The position numbers were made by a program, and so were the translations under genes. Below, one piece after another: positions 12,393-27,000 of a DNA stretch of 64,000 nucleotides; the stretch's first letter is position 1; every line of letters begins with the position of its first letter. The DNA is taken from NCBI RefSeq assembly GCF_017591435.1, contig NC_059290.1, positions 5,523,986 through 5,587,985 on the forward strand, read 5' to 3'. This DNA comes from Portunus trituberculatus. Lineage: Eukaryota; Arthropoda; Malacostraca; Decapoda; Portunidae. The notes under the pieces are model-generated. The model did not search any database. It was not told where the DNA came from and was given only the letters and a program-made list of their open reading frames with translations.

Positions 12393-13606
12393 TTTCTCCT
12401 CTCTTCAGGCGTCCACTGGTGCTGATGATGACGATGATAGGTGATAATCTTGGTCTTTCCTGTTGCATTCTCGTCCTCAAACAACTCTCCTGCAAAAGAT
12501 TTCTTCCAGCTAGCAGTGAAATTATATAAAAACTCAACGTTTCCCCTGGTTACTCAAATAATACCCTTCTTACATCATGGATGGTTCACATTATCAAATA
12601 AGCTCTTCCCTCTTTCCGCCTGAAAGCCATTCTTCATGTATTATCAGCTTGGAGATAGAATGGAATGTACTCAAATTCCTTGATCATCAGTCACAAGGAG
12701 GCTTCTCGATCAGCACACGAAGATGTTGAGCGACCAGAAGAGCTAACTACTGTAAATGGAGGTGGTCCTTCATAAAGAGCGGTTCTGTGCTCACAGCACT
12801 TCCTCAGACCCCATCTTCATCACTTATTTCATGCTTAATTACATCGTTTTATGTATGTTTTTAATGCATTAGTAATACCGTAGGTAGGTGTCATATGAAA
12901 GATCCTACTTTGTGGGAAATATAATTTCTCAGCGTTTTAAAGAAGCGTAAAGTGATTCAATTCATTCCTGCTAAACATAACATAAACATAAACGATACAC
13001 ACAGTTTTAGGGATTTGCAAGGTAAACTAGTACTTAGTTCTTGAAGACACCAATGGGAAATATTTCAATATAGGTCAATATGCATGTAGGAGTATATTAG
13101 AAACAGAAGTGAAAATACCTAAGGTTGCAGGTATTTAGTTTACAATAACTGTAGTAGGTAGAATTAACGTTCATCCCCGAATTCCCGTGGATATCTTTAA
13201 CATATAAACACTAGATTGAGTTTTTTTTTTTTTGTGGTTTGTGAAAATTCCATATAGAATACCAGCATCTAGGTAAATTACTTAGCCATTACTTTGCAAT
13301 GAGAAGATCCCAAATTTGTTCCCAGATTGTAATATTTATTTATTTGTGTATTACTATTTTCTTGTTTTCTCTACTCTCTGTTTTTGTTTTTGTTAGACTA
13401 CCCTTAAAACTATGACCAGGGATGAGTGGAAAGGTCTCTCATCTTCCTTTGTTGTGTTTCCTTTTTAATGCAACAATAAAAGTATCAATCAGTCAATCAA
13501 TGAGGGGAGAACTTCTCTGGCTCACCCCTTCAAGATCAAGGACAGTGCATAAGTATGACGTAACCACAACATCGTCTGCCGGGCGGCGCGAGGAGACACG
13601 AGCAGC
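12393..13606. promoter_or_regulatory. shared 5' region of mago and GFM1
   Basis: This is the 1.2 kb between the two start codons of divergently transcribed genes, so both promoters must lie here unless an upstream non-coding exon exists. I see no strong TATA box next to either start. The last 60 bp before the GFM1 ATG are GC-rich (GGGCGGCGCGAGGAGACACG), in contrast to the AT-rich remainder. No transposon was recognised in the interval. Confidence 0.6.
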
Positions 13607-13880
13607 ATGACCCTCTTATCCCGTGCCTCCTGCAGCCTCCTCAGGGTCAGGCCAGCATGCAGGTCGCCCTTCAAGGTGGTGTGGCTCCTTATGATACGTT
13701 CTGAAGTGTTTGTTAACGTGTGAAGGGAAAATGGATAGTTAACAGGAGATGAGTGGGCTGCTGGATGCTTCTGTGTTTTGTAATGTGTGTGTGTATTTTT
13801 GTTGTTTTGGGTCTCTGTGTGTGTGTTCTATCTGGGAGTAAAGGGCCCAGTCTTATTTACTGATATATTTATTCGTGATA

Positions 13881-13914
<34 letters not shown>

Positions 13915-15676
13915 TAAATCTTTAGAATAGGACCTCCTCTCTAATCCATGCAATAATGACACAAAATAATGAGTAGTTAATGGAGAACACGTACCTTGTG
14001 GTCTTGTTTGGGGGTCACACACGGTTATGTCACATTGCCTCACTGAAATTAGAGACGTCACTCGGAGTCTAAGTCCAAATAGTAAACATTGCTATTGTCT
14101 TTTGTATATATCTGGGGTTTGTGGGTAACAGGAAGTGACTGTCTGTTGTTCACATCCTGGGTTTGTGGGTAACTGGTGAATAGGATTCTTATTGTGTCTA
14201 TAGTTTTTTTGTCCAGTAACGTGCCACCACCTCTTAACACCACAAGCTGCGTCAATGGGAATTTGCTATATGTATTCGTAGGTGGGGCACAGCTGGGCAG
14301 ACAGGTGCACAGACATCTGTGTGAGCAGTTCAGCCATGGTCACCAGTGACATTAGTTGTAAAGGTTGCGAATTTGATTACTGGGAAATCATCGCTCCTGC
14401 GATGCAAGTCAGTGTACAATCGAGAAGAGGACCAGCCAGGACCTTCATCCTTTCATTAAGGTATTGTGAGGAGGGGTATTGGTAGAGGTAGCGCATATTG
14501 TGTGAAGCTATAAGAGAACCGGTGTGGGGGGAGGGAAACTGCCCCAAAGCAAGGATACGGTAGGTTAGGTTTATGTTAGGGTTAGGTTAGTGTTGCAGAG
14601 GGGGGTCCGTGGGGCGCAGCCCCCCCGGCTAGGCTAGGTTACGTTAGGTTAAGTTTATGTTAGGGTTAGGTTAGTGTTGTAGGGGGTTCCGAGGGGTTAC
14701 GTTGTTAGGTTTTTGTCCTTAGATTTTTTTAGATCGCCATATCTCGCCTCTTGGCTCTCCTCCTCCAAAACCCCTGATTCCCCACGTGCCCCCAAGCTTG
14801 TTGGGGGGAAGGGGGATAATAGAAAAGAATATGTAAGGAGTTGCTGTTCTATAGATTTACCGGTGCCCATTTAAAAAGTTCAATTTTTTATAAAAATAAC
14901 TTCTGGAACGATTAATGAGGGAAAGAAATTATGGGGAAATAGATGTCTGAGTAGAGAGAGAAAGAGAGAGAGAACTCTAGACCTTCAAGAAAAAAAATAG
15001 CATCTTAATTTTAATAAATGTATAAGTAACTTATAAAATAAAGGAGTCCACCTCTTGAAAAATGCATTATAGGAAACATCTTTAAAAAATTATTTAAAGA
15101 AAAAATAAATAAAATAAAATAGTTAAACAGATAAACCAGTCTTAGGAATAACCCTTTATCTCCTGTGTGCAGTGGGCCCGGCCAGCAGCATGGTACTGCA
15201 CCACAGCAGGACCTCTGCCACTGGAGAGGATCAGGAACATTGGCATCTCAGCACACATCGACTCAGGCAAGACAACCTTAACAGAACGCATCCTGTACTA
15301 CACTGGCAGGATAGAGGAGATGCACGAGGTGAAGACTGTGTATTTACCTAGTTGTATTTAGCTAGTTATGATATGCAGGAGCGTAAGTGTGTGTGTCTTT
15401 TGGGGTTTGTATTTTTGTATGTTTCTGTTTTGAGTATAGCTATGATAGTTTTAACAGATCTATGGTTTGTTTTTGTTTTTTTTAGTTTCTTAACTTGAGT
15501 TTTTGTATCTGTTTTATTTGAAGTTTAATGCTCTGCTCTTATTTCTGAGTTGCATGTTTGTTTGTTTTTTGCACCACACAAATATTTGATCTAATGTAAT
15601 TCATACCTATAGTTAGGCCATTCATGTTATCTTATATATATTCAACAGATTTTATAGTCATTAAAGTATCTATTTA

Positions 15677-15711
<35 letters not shown>

Positions 15712-17035
15712 TATAACAACAATGTTTTTTTTTTTTTAATCCTTTGAATCTATTTGCTGTCTTGTACTCGTATTTAGGCTAGGATTACATCCTTTTACCA
15801 ATTTCCCTTGGTGCTGTCTTCAGTCCAAGCCATGTTTTTTTTTCTTTTTTTTTTTAATGCAAGAGGGAACATTGCCAAGGGCAACAAAATGTTAGGAAAA
15901 AAAAAAAAAACCGACTGAAACTGCAGGTTCCTTAAGATGTCAAAAGAGTCATCCAAAAGCAAGGGACAAATGTCTTGACACCTCTCCCTTAAAAGAAGTT
16001 AAGTCGTAGGAAGATGGAAATACAAAAGCAGGTTGGGAGTTCCAGAGTTTACTCAGTGAAAGGTATAAATGATTGAGAGTACTGTTTAACTTTTATATTA
16101 GAGTGTTGACAGAATAGGGATGAAAGGAAGAAGAAAGCCTTGTGCAGCGACGCTGCATGAGGAGGAGAGGCATGCAGTTGGCAAGATCAGTAGAGCAGTT
16201 AGCATGAAAATAGCAATAAAAGATAGAAAGAGATGCAATATTTCGGCAGTGAGAAAGAGGCTGAAGACATTCAGTCAGAGGAGGGAAGTTGATGAGACGA
16301 AAAGATTTTGATTTCACCTTATCTAATAAAGCTGTATGAATGGAAACCCCCCAAACATGCAAAGAGTACTCCATACAAGAATGGATAAGGCTCTTGTACA
16401 GAGTTTACAGTTGGAGGGGTGAGAAAAACTAGCAGAGATGCTGCAAAATGCCTAACTTCATAGAAGCTGTTTTAGCAAGAGATGATATGTGAAGTTTCCT
16501 GTTAAGATTATGAGCAAAATACAGACTGAGGATATTCACAGCCGGTTCCTGAATGTATTGGTACGGCAACAAACCAAAACGCTTACCATGTTGTTTGGCT
16601 CGCGCACCAACTATTTATGACAGTTCCACAATTCGCTTTTTTGTGTTTGGAGCGCTCGCCAACCTAGTTGTCTGGCTTACCAAAAGGATATAAAGCGTCG
16701 GAATGGTTGGTAGCCCCGCATAGCTGTGGTTGGTAAGCGTGTGAGTGAAAACCTGGTGAAAAAGTAAACAATTTCGTTCGATCAGCTGATAACATGTCTC
16801 AAGGAAGAGAAAAGTTGACGTCGCTAACCAGCGACCAGAAAAGCACGTTGGTTGATCTTATCAACCAATTCAACGTCGTGCTTGATAAAAGTGGTAATTA
16901 CTCCATGATAGCTAAGAAACAGGAAGCTTGGGAGACAATTACCAAGTTCAATGCAATATGTGCAACACTGTTAATCAGTTTTTTTTTTTTTTTTCCAGAC
17001 TCATCACTGACTATGATCACATTTTCAAAAAGTAG

Positions 17036-17120
<85 letters not shown>

Positions 17121-20100
17121 GGTATAATGATTAGCATTAAAAGTAGATGGTTAAGTTTATTCATTCTTACATACTATTTGTACTTTGCAATACCTACATT
17201 ATACACCATAAGATCTTATATATGCGTGGAATCCTCACTCGTCGCAATTCTTCCATTTCATACATTTCTTCATCTATGATTTCTTCTAATGCAGCCATGG
17301 TACCTGAAAAGTGTAGTTTTTAATGGTCTGAAGAATACCTAGCTGCATTTTGAATGGTTGTAGGGCATAGGTATGTTAGATTTGGGTGGGGGATAGGTGA
17401 GGTTAGGTTAAAATATGTTTGGTTTGTTTTAATTTCTGCCAATCTAACATTTCCACTTTTTCATATTGACATTTTCCATCGCAAATTGATGCTTCAGAAG
17501 TTATGACAATAAATAGGTTGGTTAAGTTTACCTTGGTTAGGTTGGGTGGGTTAGGTTAAGTTGGCTGGGTTATTGTTTGCTTAGTTAGGTTACATTAGGT
17601 TCGTTAATAGGATCCATTCACTAATGTGTAATAAATCCATCAATAATGTCTTCTGATGTGTAGACCACCACAGAATCGAGTGTTACCTGCAAGCTCATCA
17701 AGGTACCGTTTATACCTATCCTCCATTGTTTCATCGGTCACCTCTTAATAGCCTTGAACTTAAAACTACAAGTATACTCAATATACAGCCTCCTGATCAT
17801 TTTCATTTATTTAATCGTTTTTTTTTTCATAGGTATGAGCTACGTACATGATATCTCGGCTTCAGTCTACTCCACTCCTTCCATATTATAGTTTTTGCCC
17901 TTTAATTCGTCCACTTACCTTTCTTAATAGTAGAAGCACACAGTAAGAATTCATGTAATGATATATAGATAACAAGATTAATCATATACTTACCAAATTT
18001 AGTCAGTGAAGTAGAGATGTGACGAGTCGATTAGGCTGTTGTTGATGTTTGGCGTGAACTCACAAGGCGACTACAGTAGACTTCAAAAATTAAAACGTAT
18101 GCTCAATATAGCATAAGAAAAGCTTTGTTGTACCATCAAAAAAATTTGACATGGTAAATAGACTGAAATAAATTTAATTACAGTTAGCTTCTTTTTACAT
18201 TTGGAAATTTAAAATACAAGGCGGTAGCTTTGGTCTCCAGGACACTTGACCAATGTTTTGCAAAACCCCTCGACCAAAGTTCCAATCTTTGGTCCACTAG
18301 CGGACAAAAAACAGATGGAAAAAGGCATTCTGGAACGGCACAGGACACAAATTGCTTGGTTGGCTGCCTAACGGACCAAAAAGAAGTAATTCAGGAACCG
18401 GCTGTCAGTGTGGAAGAGGGGATAGTTGTCTGGAGGGTTGCGTCGAGTCGATGGATGGAGAAATTGAGTTTTTGAGGCATCGAAAACTACTAAGTTTTCT
18501 CTGCCCCAATCAGAAATGTTAGAAAGATCAGAAGTCAGGCATTCTGTGGCATCCCTGCATGATCTGTTGACTTCCTGAAGGGTTGGACGTGTCTAAAAAG
18601 ACATGGAAAGATGTAGGGTAGTATCATCAGCATAGGAATGGATAGGGCAAGAAATTTGTTTAAGGTCATTAATGAATAATAGAAAGAGAGTGGATGATAG
18701 GACAGAACCCTGAGGAACACCATTGTTAATAGATTTAGGAGAAGAGCAGTGGCTGTTTACCACAGCTGCAATAGAACAGTTGGTAAGGAAACTTGAGATA
18801 AACTTGCAGGGAGAAGGATAGAAACCATAGGAGGGCAGTTTTGAAATTAAAGCTTTGTGCCAGACCCTATCAAAAGCTTTTGATATGTCAAACGTGACAG
18901 CAAAAGTTTCACCGAAATCTCAAAAAGAGGATGACTAAGATTCAGTAAGGAAAGCCAGAAGATCAGCTTGATGGAAGCCATACTAACGATCAGATAGAAG
19001 ATTGTGAAATGACATGTTTAAGAATCTTCCTATTCAGGATAGATTAAAAACTTTAGACAAGCAAGAGATTAAACCTCTAGGACGGTAGTTAGAGGGATTA
19101 GAACGGTCACCCTTTTTAGGAACAGGCTAAATGTTGGCAAATTTCCAACAAGAAGGAAAGGTAGAAGTTGATAGACATAGTTGAAGGAGTTTGGTCAGAC
19201 AAAGTGCAAGCACGGAAGCACAGGTTTTCAGAACAATAGGAGGGACCCCATCAGGTTCATAAGCCTTCTGAGGGTTTAGGCCAGCAAGGGCATGGAAAAC
19301 ATCATTACGAAGAACTTTAATCGTAGATATGAAATAGTCAGAGGGATGGACAAGCCCAGAATCATCGAAGGTGGAGTTTTTAGCAAAGGTTTGAGAGAAG
19401 AGTTCAGCTTTAGAGACAAGAGATGGCAGTGGTGCCATCAGGATGAAGTAAAGAAGGGAAAGATGAAGAAGTAAAGTTATTGGAGATGTTTTGGCCAGAT
19501 GCCAGAAGTCACGAGGGAGTTTGAGTTTGAAAGATTTTGACATTTTCTATTTATGAAAGAGTGTTTGGCAAGTTGAAGAACAGACTTGGCATGATTCTGG
19601 GCAGAAATATAAAGTGCGTGAGACTCAGGAGATGGAAGGCTCAAATACCCTTTGTGGGCAACCTCTTTATCATGTATAGCATGAGAACAGGCTGTGTTAA
19701 ACCAAGGTTTAGAAGGTTTAGGTTGAGAAAAAGAATGAGGAATGTACACCTCCATGCCAGACACTATCACTTCTGTTATGTGTTCAGCACACAGAGATGG
19801 AAGCAGTAATCATTCCAGGGAAAATCAGCTTAATACCTCCTCAGGTGCCCCCCAGCTGGCAGAGGCAAAATGCCAGAGGCACCTCCATTTTGGGGGATCC
19901 TGAGGAGGAATTGGAGAAATAGGACAAGATACAGAAATATGATTGTGATCGGAGGAGCCCAACAGAGAAGATAGGGTAACAGGATAAGGAGATGGATTAA
20001 AGGTAAGGAAAAAGTCAAGAATGTTGGGCTTATCTCCAAGACGGTCAGGAATATGAGTAGGGTGTTGCACCAGTTGCTCTAGGTCACGGAGGATAGCAAA

Positions 20101-22732
20101 GTTGAAGGCTAGTTCACCAGGATGGTCAGTGAAGGGGAGAGGAAAGCCAAAGCTAGTGGTAAACATTGAAATCTCCAAGGATGGAGATCTCTGTGAAAGG
20201 GTAGAGGAACAGAATGTGCTCCACTTTGGAAGTTAAATAGTCAAAGAATTTACTATAGTCAGAGGAGTTAGGGGAGAGATAGACAGCATAGATAAATTTG
20301 TAGTAAGAGAATAACTGTTGAGTCTGAGCTAGGTGGTGAAAAACTTGGAAAATTCAAAGAGTGTGGGCACGAGAGCAAGTTAAGTCATTGCGCACATAGA
20401 CGCAACATCCAGCTTTTGAGCGAGTATGAGGATAGAGGAAGTAGGAGGGAATAGAAAAGGAGCTACTGTCAGTTGCCTCAGACAGCTGTGTTTCAGTGAG
20501 GAAAAGAAAATGAGGGTTATTAGAGGAGAGGTGGTGCTTTACAGATTGAAAATTAGATCTAAGACTGCAATGTTGCAGAAGTTAATGAAGAAAAAGTCGA
20601 GGGAGGTGTCAAGACATTTTAGGTTGCCACCGAGAGAGCAGTACAACCTGGGGACATTTCTGATCCCCTCCCTAGAAGGGGACTTCTAGGTTGGATTTGG
20701 AGTCTCCATTTTGAATTTTGAGTTTTGAGTGAAGGGTGTGTGTGAGTGTGTGGTAAGTGCATATAGTTTTGTGTGTAGAAAGAGAGTTGTCTTTAGAGGG
20801 CAGGTTGTGACTGCCCCCTTGAGTTGTGAGACACAATGGGAAATGTTCAGCGAGATCACAACTAGCTGTAATGGATGGTTCACAGCACCCCCTGAACTAG
20901 TGCTATTAGACCTCGCTGGGAGTAAATTATCGTATCAGTGCAATTTCAAGTTGGAATAAATTGATTTAGTGTGTTTTAAGGAGCCATCTGGATTTTAAGT
21001 GATTATAAAACTTTTGATGATTCTTCTGACATCTCTTGAGAATGGCATCTCTATTAGCCTTTTCTTCTTTATTGCTGCTATGTTGTCCTTTGTCAGTGGC
21101 CCTCTTACCTGGAGTTCTTACATGGATGACCTTTCCCCTTGAGCCATGCTTGGGTAAATTTACAGGTAGAAAACTGAAAGGTCTCACCACCCAGTGCACC
21201 AGCCTAACTGATCAACAAACAACAAAGCTTAGTCAAGAAAGACAAAGGCTGGAAAGTTCATTGGGAGTTCAAATCATAAAATAATAAAGCTTATATAAAT
21301 AAATATAAAATATCATCAACACTAAGAGAAGATCCATGTATTTCAGGAATTAAGAAATAGATAGAAAAAAAAAAACATGTAAGACTCTGTAGTATTAAAA
21401 AGGAAGTTATTACTATGATAATTATATTTTAGGTACGTGGGAAGGACGGTGTTGGCGCGGTGATGGATAGCATGGAGCTGGAGAGACAGCGCGGCATCAC
21501 CATCCAGAGTGCTGCCACTTACACCATGTGGAAGGATCACAACATCAACATCATCGACACACCAGGTACAGGAACACTTTGAAGTGTCCTAGTAGGAAAG
21601 AGGGAGTGTTTTGATGTATGTAGATGATTCCATTACTATTGTATGCTACAGGGGAAGTGTGAGTGTTAGTGTGTGTTTGGTGTGCTGCAGAAAGGAATGA
21701 GTGTGTGTATGAGATGGAAAGAGTGAGTGAATGAGGAATGAGCAGTGAGTGTATGAGTAAATGAGTGAGTGCATGAGTGAATTTTGGAATATGAGTATGA
21801 GGTTGATGGTTGGTTTCTCTCTTCAGTCCTGTGGAGAAGTGAATGTGTTTACTAGATTATTTCACTTTTTGATGCTACTATGACAATGTGTGTGGGAAGT
21901 GGAGTTTATCTGTATCAGGTGGAGAAAGAATGAATGTCTAGATATATGTAAATTATTTAATAAGGAAAATTAAGAGTTGATAATTACAAAGGGAAAACAA
22001 GATTGGGTATGTAGATAAATTTATTAAGAAAAAAAGAAATGTTAGTATTTACAAAGAAAAACAAGATTGAGCTTATACATAAATTCATTAAGAAAGACAG
22101 AAAAGTTACTAATTGCAAAAAGAAAACAAGGTTGAGCACATAGATAATTTTACAAAGGAAGGCAGAGAAAAATTGATAATTACTAAGTGAGAACCAGATT
22201 GATGAGAGAAAAATATATTAAGAAAAATAACAAAAAAGGAAATAGAAATAAATGTTACAGAGAAAAGATTTAAGAATTACAAAACAAGAAAGAGCTCAAG
22301 AGTAGAGAATGAGAATTTACCATCACCTCACCACCAATGAAGGGCATGTGGACTTCACGGTGGAGGTGGAGAGGGCGCTGCGAGTTCTGGATGGTGCTGT
22401 GCTGGTGCTGTGTGCCGTGGGAGGTGTGCAGTCCCAGACCCTGACAGTCAACAGGCAGATTCAGAGATATAGCGTTCCCTGCCTGGCCTTCATCAACAAG
22501 CTGGACCGCATGGGAGCGAACCCCTACCGTGTGCTGAACCAAATGAGGTAGGTTCGTGTGGAGCTGGTTTGTTGAGTGTAGGAGTGGTCCATGTTTTGTT
22601 TAATTATGTGTTTGTCTGTTTAGTTTGTGTATGAGTAGTTTTTTTTTTTATGTTTTGTTTCATTATTGTCTATATTTGTCTAGTTTGTATATTTGCTTAT
22701 GTGTGCTCATTTTTTATTATTTTGAGTTTTAC

Positions 22733-22775
<43 letters not shown>

Positions 22776-23915
22776 GTTATTATTATTACTATTGTTTTAT
22801 GTTTTGTTTCATTGTTTTTCTTTTTCTTTTTTATTTTGTTTGTTTGTTTGTGTGTGTTCATTTATTTGTTATTTTACATTTCATTATTACTATTACCATT
22901 ATTATTATAGTTATTATTATTATTTTGATGAAGCAAAACCTTGTTAACACCATTACAATTTCATCCCAGCTTCTTTACAGAGTGTCCTACTTTGCAAAAC
23001 ACTACAGAATACAAAAGAATTGTCACATAACAATGACATAACTATCTCTGAACTTTATTAACTGTCAGCTATCAGAAAATACTATAACTGTTTATTAAGG
23101 ATAAGGATGGCAGGTGTGTTTCAATACAGTGCCTGCCATGTATAGATCTATTTTCTTCTTGCATCAACTCATATTTTCTTAGCAACATAAGAAAATGTGG
23201 GAAGCTGCGAGAAGCCATCATGTCTACACATGGCAGTCATGTATGAAATGTGCCTACTTATTTCCACCTGTCATCCCAATATATAAATTTGTGTAATTGT
23301 TTAAGGCTCCCTAATGACTCAGCACTGGCAACTTCATTATTGAGTCCATTCCATTCATCTACCACTTTTTGAGAACTACAGTAATACCTCGAGATACGAT
23401 CGCCCCAACATACAATTTTTGTGATATACGACGAAAAATTTCATATAATTTACGCCTTGAAATACGACAATATTTTTAAGATACGAATAGCCATCAGTAG
23501 GTGGCAAAGTGATCGCTCAGTTACCCACGTCCACCTGAACATTCAACCCGTGTTGTGTATTATTGTTCATCTTTTGTGCATGTATGTGTCTGTGCTCCTC
23601 GGCAGTTTTTATTTTTCTTAAATTTTGTGAATTCAAGATAATGGGTCCCAAAAATAAAAGTTTGGCAAGAAACACACAAAATAGCCTGTATTCACATACT
23701 GATTACACTTAGAAATTCAATAAACAAGTGAGTACAAATGGTGTTCTGCCCACAAGCAACTCTTCCTCTTTGCAATGCAAAAAAACCAGAAGTCTCTAGA
23801 TGTCATGGTTACCAAAATATCACAGGTTGAAGTAGGTAGTATCATCGGTTTACATGGCCTTGCGTCTGATTGTGTTCAGCGGTCTTGGCTAGAGCGAGAG
23901 AAAACGGGCCCCTTG

Positions 23916-24000
<85 letters not shown>

Positions 24001-27000
24001 GTTGCCTGTTCTAATACCACTCTCATTCAAAAGTTGTCTCCCTGTAACATGGCGAGTGACCCGAGGTATAGAAGTAAGAAGGGCGCAGGAGAGGTGGCGG
24101 AATCAGACACAGTGAAATCACTGTCACTCCCACCATTCATCGTTGGTGACACAGTGACGTAAAGCATATATTTACTCCTGATGAGTGTTGCCAGCTCACA
24201 AGCAAAGAAAACTGGAAGAAAATAGCCAAAATATAGCCATAAAAAGCCTAACCGTCTATCAACGTGCCCCGAGTCTTACGTGAAGAACGTTTATCGATGT
24301 GTCCCAAGTTTTGCAGGTTAGGTTGTTATTTTGGGCAATGTAGTTGATTTATATCACGCATACAATAAACATTGTATTTATTTTATGTTAAATCTATATT
24401 TGGTTGGTATTTAAAGCATGTTAATTTTTTTTAGGGGTGAGGTAAACTCATATCACAAGAACAAATTAATTCTTTTTCCATTAATTTCTATGGGAAAAAT
24501 TGATTTAACATAACATAACATAAATAATAGGATAACAAAGGGCCACCAGGGCCCATCTAGGTTATCCTGTATCAGTCGCACAGCGACCTCGTCATCAGTA
24601 CTTAAAGATACACTTACAAGTACACAATACATTATATACTAATTCTAAATATTTGGCCCATTAACAGGGCTAAGTCCTGCAGTGAAATCCTCTACAATTT
24701 GTGGTCCCCATACATGGGGATCATGTCTTGTTTAACTATAGTAAATTTCTTATAAAAACTGTCATGCAGTGCTATACATAATTATAAATTTAATAGATTT
24801 AAGTGCTTATCTAATCTGTTTTTAAACATTGTCAAACTAGTGCTATTTACAACCGTCTCTGGCAATGCATTCCAGAAGTCTACCACCCTATGACTAAAGA
24901 AATATTTTCTTATATCTAACCTGCAGCCTTGCTTTCTAATCTTCCTGCCATGATTTCTAGTCCTATTTCCCTCCTCTAAGGTAAAGAAAGATCTCACATC
25001 TATGTAGTTTGTATCTGAGAACATTTTAAATAACTCTATCATATACATCTCCTCTCAAATGAAAACATGTTTAATTCCTTTAATCTATCTCTATACTCCA
25101 GGTGCTTTAATGCTGGTATCATCCTAGGTGCTCTTCTCTGAACTGCTTCTAACATGTTGATATCCTGCCTATAGTGGGGTGACCAGGCCTGTATGCAATA
25201 CTCTAAATGGGGCCTAACATAGGAATTATATAAGCTACGCACCACTTCCTTACTTTTATAACTAACATTTCTATTTATAAAACCCAGGATCCTATTTGCC
25301 CTATTTCTTGCTTCTAAACATTGCTTTGAAAATTTCATAGTCCTGTCTATCACTACTCCTAAATCCTTTCCTTCCTCTACTGCCTCTAGCCAACATCCCT
25401 CCATCTCATAGTTAAAGTTTGTGTTGTCTTTACCTAAATGCATAACCTGACACTTTTAGAATTAAACTCCATCTGCCACCTGTCTGCCCATGCTATCAGC
25501 CTGTCCAGGTCTCGTTGTATTCTGTAATTGTCCTTTTCACCCTGTACTGCACATGCTATCTTAGTATCATCTGCAAACTTTGATACTTTGCTACTAATTC
25601 CTATATCTAAATCGTTAATGTACACCAAGAAAAGAAGAGGTCCTAGCACTGATCCTTGGGGTACCCACTAACCACTTCCTTCCACTCAGACATTGCCCCA
25701 TTTAATACTACTCTCTGTTTCCTATCAGAAAGCCATTCACTAATCCAATCAACTAACCTACCCCCTATCCCATGTAGTCTCAATTTGTACACTAGCCTCC
25801 TATGCGGTACCTTATCAAACGCCTTGCTAAAATCTAGATATATAACATCTATGCTATTTCCATCATCTAACTCCTTGGTAATATATTCTAAGATATCGAG
25901 CAAATTTGTAAGACAGGACCTCCCTGATCTAAAGCCATGTTGGGTATCTCTAATTAATCTATTCTCATTTAAATGCTCCCAAATACTACCCTTAATGATT
26001 TTCTCTAGTATCTTACATACTATACTAGTTAAACTGATCGGTCTATAATTATTTGCATCATCCTTCCTACCTTTTTAAATATTGAGTAACATTAGCTAAC
26101 TTCCAGTCCTGAGGTATCTCAGCAAACCTAAGTGATCTTTCAAAGATTAACTTAAGTGCTTCAGAAATACTGTCTACACCCTCCCTAAGTACTCTGGCAT
26201 GTAGCTCATCAGGACCACTAGCTTTCCTATCGTCTAGTTCAAGAATAAATTTCCTAATAATTCCCGGTTTTATATCAATATTTTCTAAAGCTCTTAAACT
26301 ACTCGTCGCACTGTTTGTAACAGGATTTCCTATTCTTTCCTAGTAAATACTGAAGAAAATTGTTCATTCAATAATTCTACTATGTCTTCATTTTGATCCA
26401 CTACTACACCATCTTTTCTGAGTGGTCCAATCCTATCCTTATTTCTTTTATCACTGACCTTGTAATAACTATATAATTTTTGGGATCTTTACTCCCAGCT
26501 CTAGCTAGTTTTATCTCTGCCTGCCTTTTACTTTTTTTATAACCTTACTCAAATCATCTCTGACCTGTCTGTACCTAATCAAATCTACATCTTCCCACTT
26601 TTCTGCAACTCTCTATATGCCCTCTTCTTCTCTCTGATCTGGCTACCTATCTCATGAGTCCACCATAATGGCTTCCTGTTTCTCTGCCTTATATCTTTGT
26701 AAGGGATACACTGCATCACTATACCCTTTACTACAACCTTAAAAATATCCCACATCTCCTGTGCAGTTTTATTTCCAAAACTATCTTCCCAGTTTACCTC
26801 TCCTAATAACTGACGTAACCTACCATAATTGCCTTTCTGATAGTTTGGGACTCTAGTCTTATTCACTATATTATCCCTACTGGAATTAATGATAAATCTA
26901 ATTATATGATGGTCACTGTTTGCTAAAGTCTCTCCTACCTCAACTTCCTTTAAACAATGCTCAATATTTGTTAGTACTATGTCTAAAACCTTCCTCCCCT

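Larger units (their letters stand above)
15850..20870 (-). mobile_element. LINE family A, near full length, interrupted by a Harbinger element
   Basis: This non-LTR retrotransposon runs from a 5' end near 20870 to a 3' end near 15850, with a 1.87 kb insertion removed. Decayed frames carry endonuclease-region sequence (FTDHPGELAFNFAILRDLEQL; LGSSDHNHISV, 19825-20178), then the linker KPSKPWFNTACSHA and reverse transcriptase motifs: SNPSNYRPxGLISCLSKVF, FDISKAFDRVWHKALISKL, NNGVPQGSVL and SYADDTTLH (near 18635). The C-terminus, EYSLHVWGVSIHTALLDKV then REVSRHL, lies beyond the insertion at 16374-15970. The 3' end carries GCCAAGGGCAACAAAA. Stops and frameshifts show it is dead. It occupies most of GFM1 intron 2. 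Confidence 0.85.

Noticed and set aside
13422..13610. Upstream plus-strand frame before GFM1
   Set aside because: It overlaps the GFM1 ATG in another frame and has no family similarity. It is probably 5' untranslated or promoter sequence.
22625..23041. Membrane-protein-like frame of 138 codons
   Set aside because: It consists of TTA/TTT-rich intron sequence in GFM1 intron 4 without conservation signals.
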